Assembly: GCA_013330055.1 (NCBI GenBank)
Contig: DUJB01000004.1
Coordinates: 12,806-18,382, forward strand
DNA from: Nitrosopumilaceae archaeon
GTDB lineage: Archaea; Thermoproteota; Nitrososphaeria; Nitrososphaerales; Nitrosopumilaceae
Reading direction: 5' to 3'
Length of the DNA stretch: 5,577 nt
A program made the position numbers and the translations under genes. The notes beneath the pieces are model-generated. The model ran no database searches and was not told the origin of the DNA. It worked only from the letters and a program-made list of their open reading frames with translations. Shown in pieces: positions 1 to 4,178 of this stretch. How positions within the stretch are numbered: the first letter of the stretch is position 1; each line of letters opens with the position of its first letter.

Positions 1-590
1 GTTTTTTTACCAATTCCAGGAATTGTTCTGATCGGAAGTGGATCCAAGAATGCCTCAATTTTTTCTGGCGGTACGATCGTTAACCCATCTGGTTTTTTAA
101 AATCAGAGGCAATTTTTGCTACTAGTTTATTGGATGAAACTCCGACAGTACATGATAGTTTTACAGAATGTCGTATTGCATTTTTCAATTGTTGAGCTAG
201 GTGAGCTGCATTAGCAAAACTTCCTTCTGTTCTTTTTGAGACATCCAAATATGCCTCATCCCTTCCTACATACTCGAAAATGTCTGCAAATTCTTTCATT
301 ACATTCATGGCGTTTTGTGATATTTCAGAATAATATTCAAAGTCGGTTGGAAGAAAAACTGCATCATTTACACTTTCTAGTCTTTTTTTTGCAAAGCTAA
401 TTGGCATTCCTGATTTTACTCCGTACTTTCTCGCAAGATAATTTGCTGTAGCTATAGCTCCACTGTCGCCGCCACGATCTGAAAACACACAGACCGCAAC
501 GGGTTTTGTCTTTAAATCTGGATTGCGTAATTCCTCACATTGGGCAAAAAAATAATCAAAATCAACATGAAAAACAATTCTTTGTTCCAT
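1..590 (-). CDS. dinB: Y-family DNA polymerase (DinB / Dpo4-like, Pol IV), N-terminal 196 codons
   Basis: This is a translesion DNA polymerase that copies past damaged template bases; only its N-terminal part is in the window. The ATG is at 590 and the frame runs open to position 3, with the C-terminal little-finger domain beyond the edge. Visible motifs: the first catalytic block HVDFDYFFAQ (metal ligand D10, steric-gate F15, which excludes ribonucleotides); the palm block DEAYLD with catalytic D111 and E112; the family signature GVSSNKLVAKIASD at about 150-163 followed by KPDGLT; and the thumb hairpin IPGIGKK at the truncated end. Sequence is closest in feel to archaeal Dbh/Dpo4. One oddity is that the residues before DE are G109-R110 where the family normally has Ser-Ile or Ser-Val/Leu. 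It is divergent from the gene at 669. Family assignment is secure; the exact subfamily (Dbh, Dpo4 or DinB) is not. Confidence 0.95.
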   Translation of the reverse strand, partial: MEQRIVFHVDFDYFFAQCEELRNPDLKTKPVAVCVFSDRGGDSGAIATANYLARKYGVKSGMPISFAKKRLESVNDAVFLPTDFEYYSEISQNAMNVMKEFADIFEYVGRDEAYLDVSKRTEGSFANAAHLAQQLKNAIRHSVKLSCTVGVSSNKLVAKIASDFKKPDGLTIVPPEKIEAFLDPLPIRTIPGIGKK

Positions 591-612
591 CTGATTCTAA
601 AACTAGAAAATG

Positions 613-619
613 CTTATTA
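613..619 (-). promoter_or_regulatory. Possible TATA box for the Y-family polymerase gene
   Basis: Read on the minus strand this is TAATAAG, centred about 26 nt upstream of the polymerase ATG at 590. That is the spacing expected for a leaderless archaeal transcript. The match to a TATA consensus is weak, and the 78-bp divergent region is AT-rich throughout, so this is tentative. Confidence 0.3.
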
Positions 620-638
620 CATTATCGAATCAAATCAT

Positions 639-646
639 CTAAATAT
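639..646 (+). promoter_or_regulatory. Probable TATA box for the 82-aa gene at 669
   Basis: CTAAATAT is centred about 26 nt before the ATG at 669, fitting a leaderless transcript that starts at or next to the start codon. No Shine-Dalgarno-like purine run precedes the ATG. The box is the first of three CTAAA-starting units repeated at 11-bp intervals (639, 650, 661), so the exact core box could also be the second unit. Confidence 0.45.
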
Positions 647-668
647 CTTCTAAAAATATGCTAAAACC

Positions 669-917
669 ATGGATTATCCAGTAGTGACAGAATCAGAGGG
701 AGTAAAAATAAACCCTGAAAAAATGGAAATAGACAAACTATATCACTGCGTATTCAAAGATAAGGTTCTACTTTTTTTCAAAGATCAAAATGATATGTTG
801 AACTGCTATGAAATAGATGAAAAAGAATTAGTAGATTCTATAAAACAATCAGTGTCACCTGATGAAGTAGAAAGAATCTTACAAAAATTTATAGAAAAAG
901 AAAATCTCAACCATTAA
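669..917 (+). CDS. Conserved-looking small protein of unknown function (82 aa)
   Basis: I do not recognise this family. The product is a small, acidic, soluble protein with no signal peptide or membrane segment. Its middle (about residues 24-50) reads as alternating hydrophobic beta-strands, YHCVFKD and VLLFFKDQ, then MLNCYEI. A charged amphipathic helical C-terminus (about 51-79) follows, rich in Glu and Lys. Two cysteines (C27, C46) sit at the ends of the strand region. The ATG at 669 has a TATA-like box at leaderless spacing, and the polymerase gene diverges on the other side. The TAA stop (915-917) lies inside the promoter region of alba, so the two genes are close but alba probably also has its own start of transcription. 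Codon use matches the neighbours, which supports a real gene. Confidence 0.75.
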   Translation: MDYPVVTESEGVKINPEKMEIDKLYHCVFKDKVLLFFKDQNDMLNCYEIDEKELVDSIKQSVSPDEVERILQKFIEKENLNH

Positions 918-921
918 ATAA
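914..921 (+). promoter_or_regulatory. TATA box of alba, overlapping the upstream stop codon
   Basis: TTAAATAA is centred near 918, about 24 nt before GTG 942 but only about 12 nt before the alternative TTG 930. The spacing places the transcription start at or near 942. It therefore supports the shorter alba start and a leaderless mRNA. The box includes the stop codon of the 82-aa gene. Confidence 0.5.
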
Positions 922-941
922 AACACATCTTGAGATGGGCT

Positions 942-1229
942 GTGAGCCGTCCTCCAAACATTATTTTTATTGGAAAGAAGCCTATTATGACATACGTCAA
1001 TGCTACTCTTACCCTTCTTGCAAATGAACCCACTGTGACCATAAAGGCAAGAGGTAAAAGCATTACAACTGCGGTAGATGTTTCACAGATGATAGTAAAA
1101 AGACTCGATGCTATGGGTTACAAGATAACAAATGTACGAATATTTTCAGACCGGATGACTTCATTGGATGGAAGAGAACGAAACGTTTCTACCATGGAGA
1201 TCGATGTTTCTAGAACCAAAAATGAGTAA
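942..1229 (+). CDS. alba: Alba family DNA/RNA-binding chromatin protein (95 aa)
   Basis: Alba is a small dimeric nucleoid protein that coats archaeal DNA and also binds RNA. The sequence shows the whole fold: the N-terminal strand and basic motif NIIFIGKKPIMTYV, the KARG block (K35-G38) before helix 2, and the C-terminal hairpin with DGRERNVSTMEI (about 76-87), equivalent to the DGR...VSTIEI end of Sulfolobus Alba. K12 and K13 correspond to the DNA-contacting K16/K17 pair of Sso10b, the first of which is acetylated in Sulfolobus. The frame extends to a TTG at 930, but GTG 942 gives the family-like start MSRPPN, a normal length, and correct spacing from the TATA box at 914-921. The last 8 bp overlap the start of the membrane-protein gene at 1222, suggesting co-transcription. 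Confidence 0.95.
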   Translation: MSRPPNIIFIGKKPIMTYVNATLTLLANEPTVTIKARGKSITTAVDVSQMIVKRLDAMGYKITNVRIFSDRMTSLDGRERNVSTMEIDVSRTKNE

Positions 1230-1455
1230 TTTTTCTAAATATGGCATAATTGTGGTGATGTCAGTATTGACTGCAATTATTTTGTACAATATCTGGTTTG
1301 TTAACAGTTGTCCAATAAAGCATGTGGTTGTTGTAAATGAAGTAGAGCAATATCAAAAAACATTGGATCCAGAGCTTTGTGACAGTCTAATAAACAAAAT
1401 CATCGAATTAAATGAAAAATGTGGAATTGAGATCGAACCAATCGATTGTGGTTAG
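1222..1455 (+). CDS. Small single-pass membrane protein with cysteine-containing outer domain (77 aa)
   Basis: Unrecognised family. A short N-terminus (MSNFSKY) leads to one hydrophobic segment at about residues 8-28. A polar domain of about 48 residues follows, with cysteines at 30, 53, 67 and 76; the first lies at the membrane edge and the last is next to the C-terminus. The lone lysine before the segment suggests, weakly, an N-in signal anchor with the cysteine domain outside the cell, where disulfides could form. The frame is open further upstream inside alba (ATG 1168), but ATG 1222 is preferred because the added residues would be antisense-free overlap with alba and would put a polar tail before the anchor. 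The start overlaps the alba stop (ATGAGTAA), so translation is probably coupled. Its stop overlaps the stop of the convergent exporter gene by 4 bp. Confidence 0.7.
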   Translation: MSNFSKYGIIVVMSVLTAIILYNIWFVNSCPIKHVVVVNEVEQYQKTLDPELCDSLINKIIELNEKCGIEIEPIDCG

Positions 1456-2069
1456 CTTAACACTTCCATGGCAAAAACTATGCCAAAGTATATCAAAATG
1501 CCGCTAATTCCGATCATAAACCTAGTATAGTTCTTGTTTGATAGAATTTTTTTCCCTTTTGAAGAAAGAAACGATACAGCACATAACCATGCATAGTCCA
1601 TCCATATGTGAAAAACAAACATGATTCCAATTCCTGCAAACGATGCAATAACAATAGCGTCCGAAATCAGTTTAAACCCGATGGTAAACCACCAGATGAG
1701 AAAGAATGGGTTTAATGCACTAAGTATAATTCCTGCAAGAAACGGTCCATGTTTTCCTTCAAACACTGTATTTGGTTTTTTTAGAACTGATCTGATTTGA
1801 ATGCCCGCAAATACAAAAAGGCTGACTGCCCCAAATAAAGAAATTATTTCTCTAAACTGCGGAATTGTATCAAGGGAGAGTGCACCGATTCCTAGTAAGA
1901 TCACAAGAGGTAATTCGACAACGGTGTGACCATATGCCATCTTTAATCCTGCCTTGGTTCCTTCTCTGAGACCATATGATATGTTAGCAACAAAAAGTGG
2001 TCCAGGTAACATTACTCCAGAAATAGAAATTATTATTACTGCAACAGCAAATTCTGCAAGCTGCACCAT
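1452..2069 (-). CDS. LysE/RhtB-type amino-acid exporter family membrane protein (205 aa)
   Basis: The LysE superfamily comprises small membrane exporters of amino acids and related solutes. The protein has the usual length and six hydrophobic segments, roughly 5-28, 45-66, 75-93, 109-131, 137-168 and 183-203. Family motifs are visible: P22-G23-P24 in the first segment (SGVMLPGPLF), G47-H48 at the start of the second, and LNPFFLIWW with N120-P121 in the fourth. A basic cytoplasmic-looking loop lies at about 94-107. The substrate cannot be read from sequence; amino acid, cation or thiol-related export are all possible. ATG 2069 follows a TATA-like box by about 26 nt, so it can be transcribed alone although it lies 33 bp downstream of the 82-aa gene. 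It converges with the membrane-protein gene ending at 1455. Confidence 0.88.
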   Translation of the reverse strand: MVQLAEFAVAVIIISISGVMLPGPLFVANISYGLREGTKAGLKMAYGHTVVELPLVILLGIGALSLDTIPQFREIISLFGAVSLFVFAGIQIRSVLKKPNTVFEGKHGPFLAGIILSALNPFFLIWWFTIGFKLISDAIVIASFAGIGIMFVFHIWMDYAWLCAVSFLSSKGKKILSNKNYTRFMIGISGILIYFGIVFAMEVLS

Positions 2070-2091
2070 TTTAATTCAGAGATAAAGTTTT

Positions 2092-2099
2092 GATATAAG
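2092..2099 (-). promoter_or_regulatory. TATA box of the LysE-type exporter gene
   Basis: On the minus strand the sequence reads CTTATATC, centred about 26 nt before the ATG at 2069. This is a good archaeal TATA match at leaderless spacing. It lies just past the stop codon of the upstream 82-aa gene (2103-2105), so the exporter can be expressed independently of the PAC2 pair. Confidence 0.6.
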
Positions 2100-2102
2100 G
2101 GT

Positions 2103-2351
2103 TTAATACGAAAAGATTTTACAGTCTTGATCTATCTTTGATTTTAGAAAATCGAGAACTTCTGCAGCATTGTTAGAATATACAAACTCTTCTTTTTCTT
2201 TTGCAGATGTGTTTATACAATATCTTTTTGCAGATTTATTTAAAAAGATCATGTTTGATTTATTTTCTATTCTAATTCCTTCGTCTAGGTCAAGTACTTG
2301 AATGGCTTTCTCTAGCTGGTTTTTTGATATCTCTTTTTCTTGATATGTCAT
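2103..2351 (-). CDS. Small unknown protein translationally coupled to the PAC2 gene (82 aa)
   Basis: I do not recognise the family. The protein is soluble and highly charged, with no membrane segment. The N-terminal 20 residues look helical (KNQLEKAIQVLDL). A strand-rich centre follows (GIRIENKSNMIFLNK, KRYCINTS), then VYSNNAAEVLDFLKSKI, which looks like a strand followed by an amphipathic helix. Cysteines are C45 and C77. Its ATG overlaps the TGA of the PAC2-family gene in an ATGA junction (2348-2351, minus strand), so translation is almost certainly coupled and the products are likely made in step. That placement suggests, without proving, a role with the PAC2 protein or the proteasome. Its stop lies directly before the exporter promoter. 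Confidence 0.78.
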   Translation of the reverse strand: MTYQEKEISKNQLEKAIQVLDLDEGIRIENKSNMIFLNKSAKRYCINTSAKEKEEFVYSNNAAEVLDFLKSKIDQDCKIFSY

Positions 2352-3061
2352 CCGTACATGGCATCCTTGAGTGGCTCTGCATCTTCCTCAGTTTTTTTAA
2401 TGCTTTGTTCTACAACCTCAGCTTCCTGTAAAATTGATTTTAAATCACAAGCTGTACCTGGAACGATCTTTGACATTGCCATACAAATTTGTGCACCAGC
2501 TTTGAAATCGGGCCCTCTTTCTTTTGAATTAGATAACAGTACTATGACATTTATGTTTGATAGCGAACCTTCATTTAACAAGATTCCTGGAATCCCTGGA
2601 ATAGTACCATTAGATAATAGCGGAATGTCCGCATCCGCTAACTTCTTTTTTGCTTCTTTGGTGCTACCTACTCCTACGATAAAAGAGTCCTGCTCATCAC
2701 TTCGAATTGAAGAACTGCTAACAATATAGGCGCATTTGTGTTTGTTTGCCCACTCTAACATGGTTTTTGCAACTTGTCTATGAAGAGACTCGTGTGGAGT
2801 AAGATAGGATGAAAAAATGGCTACCTTAAGATTATTACTTACAAATATTCTTGTGGGAAAATTTGGCAGCCCATCTTTTATAATTGAAAGGGGTGGAAAA
2901 AGATCAGAATCAAGTACGCCTACCATTTCAAACTGTAATGTACTTATCATTGATTCTGTAGCAATTGCGCTTGCTAGTCCTGCATACGGAAAACCATCTA
3001 GAAGATAGCCTCCTTCGATATCGATTGGTTTGATTTCTCTTACAGTTATGTCAGGGCACAT
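2348..3061 (-). CDS. PAC2-family proteasome-assembly chaperone-like protein (237 aa) with C-terminal Met-Tyr-Gly
   Basis: PAC2-family proteins (PbaA/PbaB in archaea, PAC2/PSMG2 in eukaryotes) bind proteasome alpha subunits and help assemble or dock on the 20S ring. The protein shows the family glycine-rich motif GYLLDGFPYAGLASAIATE at about 18-36, a central strand-loop region with SSYLTPHE, and the NGTIPGIPGILL loop at about 151-162. It ends in an acidic, flexible-looking helix. The last three residues, M235-Y236-G237, fit an HbYX motif, the tail used by proteasome activators to enter alpha-ring pockets. The frame extends to TTG 3130 and has another ATG at 3082. ATG 3061 is chosen because TTTAATA lies about 27 nt upstream and the N-terminus then starts just before the first strand. 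The stop overlaps the next gene. Confidence 0.85.
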   Translation of the reverse strand: MCPDITVREIKPIDIEGGYLLDGFPYAGLASAIATESMISTLQFEMVGVLDSDLFPPLSIIKDGLPNFPTRIFVSNNLKVAIFSSYLTPHESLHRQVAKTMLEWANKHKCAYIVSSSSIRSDEQDSFIVGVGSTKEAKKKLADADIPLLSNGTIPGIPGILLNEGSLSNINVIVLLSNSKERGPDFKAGAQICMAMSKIVPGTACDLKSILQEAEVVEQSIKKTEEDAEPLKDAMYG

Positions 3062-3084
3062 TATTTTTTCTACAATCTGCATCC

Positions 3085-3091
3085 TATTAAA
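3085..3091 (-). promoter_or_regulatory. Probable TATA box of the PAC2-family gene
   Basis: On the minus strand it reads TTTAATA inside GGTTTAATAGG, centred 27 nt before ATG 3061. A second GTTTAATA occurs at about 3143-3150 on the same strand. It could serve a longer transcript covering ATG 3082, so the start choice is not certain. Confidence 0.42.
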
Positions 3092-3130
3092 CCATAGATG
3101 TATTAATCGCTGCTGAATATCTACTCTCAA

Positions 3131-3270
3131 AAAAATGGAAATTATTAAACAACTTTAACAAAGGTTCTGTACTTTCAAACATCAATTCAGGCATGGCTTT
3201 ATTCTTAACTTATTTGCATTTTGATTATTTAAAAATAATTTACCTGCTAACATGTTTACAAACCAAATAA
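3131..3270. other. AT-rich intergenic stretch between response regulator end and PAC2 gene
   Basis: About 140 bp with no supported gene. It holds a short A/T hairpin (3224-3239), candidate PAC2 promoter elements at its left end, and only trivial open frames. I see no tRNA, CRISPR-type repeat or riboswitch-like structure. Confidence 0.5.
3224..3239 (-). terminator. Possible terminator / A+T inverted repeat after the response regulator gene
   Basis: ATTATTT and AAATAAT form perfect 7-bp arms around a 2-bp spacer, about 32 bp past the response regulator stop. On the minus strand the sequence contains a run of five T, the kind of T-rich signal that ends archaeal transcripts. Arms made only of A/T would give a weak hairpin, so the T-run may be the active part. 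Confidence 0.3.
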
Positions 3271-3726
3271 TTAATTCACATTAGATTGTCTTAAAACTGC
3301 CGACATTATTGCATTTTCTGTGCTATTAAACGCCATACTGTCTATTGGGCTCTCTAATAACCTGTTTATGGCATTGAGAAGGTCATCAAAGTCAAAAGTC
3401 TTATCAACAATTTCTACTGAGGGAATGCCAGATAATCTTTCTACAATATCACTTCTTAGAACTGCTGTTACCATCAATATCTTCGCACGATTATTTATTA
3501 GTCGAATATTTTGTAGTGCATAAAACCCATCAAAACGAGGCATCATTATATCCAAAAAGACAACATCTGGTCTTAATTTCTGATACAACTCTACTGCTTC
3601 CTTTCCATTATACCCTACACCGATTATGTTCACCCCACAAAAATGAAGACGCTCTGAAAGCATCCTTACTATGACCTTATCATCATCAACAACGATTGCT
3701 GAGATTTTCTTTTGGTTTTTACTCAT
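3271..3726 (-). CDS. Stand-alone response regulator receiver (CheY-like), 151 aa
   Basis: This is a phospho-receiver protein of two-component signalling, without a DNA-binding or enzymatic output domain. The receiver covers about residues 8-125. It has the acidic metal-binding triad region D14-D15-D16, the phospho-acceptor D59 in VVFLDIMMP, the switch threonine T87 in MVTAV, and the conserved lysine K109. The residue after K109 is Thr rather than the usual cis-Pro. A 25-residue tail after the last helix has no recognisable domain. The frame extends to GTG 3735, but ATG 3726 sits better (about 23 nt) behind the A/T box at 3745-3752. No histidine kinase is in the window, so its partner is unknown. 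Output is presumably by protein-protein contact. Direct repeats in front of the promoter suggest it is itself regulated. Confidence 0.92.
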   Translation of the reverse strand: MSKNQKKISAIVVDDDKVIVRMLSERLHFCGVNIIGVGYNGKEAVELYQKLRPDVVFLDIMMPRFDGFYALQNIRLINNRAKILMVTAVLRSDIVERLSGIPSVEIVDKTFDFDDLLNAINRLLESPIDSMAFNSTENAIMSAVLRQSNVN

Positions 3727-3744
3727 ATTTTCCACAGGTAAGAA

Positions 3745-3752
3745 TATTTTAA
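3745..3752 (-). promoter_or_regulatory. Probable TATA box of the response regulator gene
   Basis: On the minus strand the sequence is TTAAAATA, centred about 23 nt before ATG 3726 but only 14 nt before GTG 3735. It therefore favours the ATG as the translation start. Two CTAATAAGA-type repeats lie just upstream. Confidence 0.45.
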
Positions 3753-3754
3753 TT

Positions 3755-3790
3755 CTAATAAGATAATTAGTCTGTCCTAATAAGAAATTA
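3755..3790. repeat. Two direct repeats 22 bp apart upstream of the response regulator promoter
   Basis: CTAATAAGATAATTA (3755-3769) and CTAATAAGAAATTA (3777-3790) match except for one inserted T, and their starts are 22 bp apart, close to two helical turns. The first copy is also a dyad, with CTAAT and ATTAG arms around six bases. They sit immediately upstream of the TATA box of the response regulator gene, the usual place for an archaeal activator site. The function is inferred. Confidence 0.45.
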
Positions 3791-3880
3791 CAAATCAGAT
3801 CATTTTATTAAATGACTGGAATGAAACCACTTGAAAAAAGAAAAAATATATGAAAATTTTCTAAAACCTGCTAATTTTCT

Positions 3881-3898
3881 AATCATATGGATATGATT
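3881..3898. promoter_or_regulatory. 18-bp perfect dyad, candidate operator of the RAM-ligase-GNAT operon
   Basis: AATCATATGGATATGATT has two perfect 8-bp arms around a GG spacer. It ends where the A/T box of the RAM-domain gene begins and covers the expected BRE position. A dimeric regulator bound here could either recruit or block TFB/TBP. A 10-bp direct repeat, AATTTTCTAA, lies at 3855-3864 and 3873-3882, the second copy overlapping the dyad edge. I saw no second copy of the full dyad in the window. Confidence 0.5.
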
Positions 3899-3904
3899 TT
3901 ATTT
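3897..3904 (+). promoter_or_regulatory. Possible TATA region of the RAM-ligase-GNAT operon
   Basis: TTTTATTT is centred about 24-25 nt before GTG 3925, consistent with a leaderless transcript. It is T-rich rather than a textbook TATA box, so the call rests on spacing and on the adjacent dyad. Confidence 0.4.
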
Positions 3905-3924
3905 GGTAAAAACAGACCAGTTTT

Positions 3925-4170
3925 GTGGAAATATTATATATACTCATAAACTGCGACTTGGGTTCAGAAGTTGACATAATTAACGAGTTTATGAAAATAC
4001 CTGAAGTAAAAGAAGTACGGGGAACCTATGGAGTTTACGACATATTTGTGAAACTTCAAGGTGACGAAAGAGATGCTTTGGAAAATATTATCACGCACAA
4101 GATTCGTAGAATTCCAAAGATTCGTTCTACCGTGACCCTGTCTCCAATCTTAGCTCAGGGCGGACGATAA
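3925..4170 (+). CDS. Stand-alone Lrp/AsnC effector (RAM) domain protein, 81 aa
   Basis: The RAM domain is the amino-acid-sensing, oligomerising half of Lrp/AsnC regulators. Here it stands alone, without a helix-turn-helix. The sequence fits the whole ferredoxin-like domain: first strand EILYILINCDLG, helix SEVDIINEFMKI, PEVKEVRGTYGVYDIFVKL with the conserved Gly-x-Tyr-Asp turn, helix ALENIITHKIRRI, and the closing strand RSTVTLSPILA. GTG 3925 is the only usable start, because an in-frame TAA lies at 3907-3909. It probably cannot bind DNA by itself; it may form mixed oligomers with full-length Lrp proteins or bind a small molecule. It is the first gene of an operon, 8 bp before the ligase gene. 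This fits an amino-acid-related metabolic unit, though a sensing role is inference. Confidence 0.88.
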   Translation: MEILYILINCDLGSEVDIINEFMKIPEVKEVRGTYGVYDIFVKLQGDERDALENIITHKIRRIPKIRSTVTLSPILAQGGR

Positions 4171-4178
4171 ACTCAAAA

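Noticed and set aside
1547..1553. Run of seven T on the plus strand after the alba/membrane-protein unit
   Set aside because: It could end plus-strand transcripts, but it lies about 90 nt inside the exporter gene, where it is explained by Lys codons on the minus strand; not enough to call a terminator.
2340..2729. Open frame of 129 codons on the plus strand, antisense to the PAC2 gene
   Set aside because: It is serine- and alanine-rich with no family motif, and lies wholly inside a well-supported gene on the other strand; it is a shadow of that gene's codon pattern.
3062..3130. N-terminal extension of the PAC2 protein to TTG 3130
   Set aside because: It adds 23 residues that are not family-like, uses a rare start, and would overlap the promoter box best spaced for ATG 3061. 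ATG 3082 remains possible.
3182..3253. 23-codon minus-strand open frame in the gap after the response regulator
   Set aside because: Short, no recognisable motif, no promoter at leaderless spacing that I would trust; expected by chance in AT-rich DNA.
3320..3523. Open plus-strand frame antisense to the response regulator
   Set aside because: The receiver motifs on the minus strand account for this DNA; no start context or family pattern supports the antisense frame.
3800..3815. Inverted repeat TCATTT-TATT-AAATGA between the response regulator and the RAM gene
   Set aside because: Arms of only 6 bp, almost all A/T, and about 110 bp from the RAM start; short repeats like this are common in such DNA.
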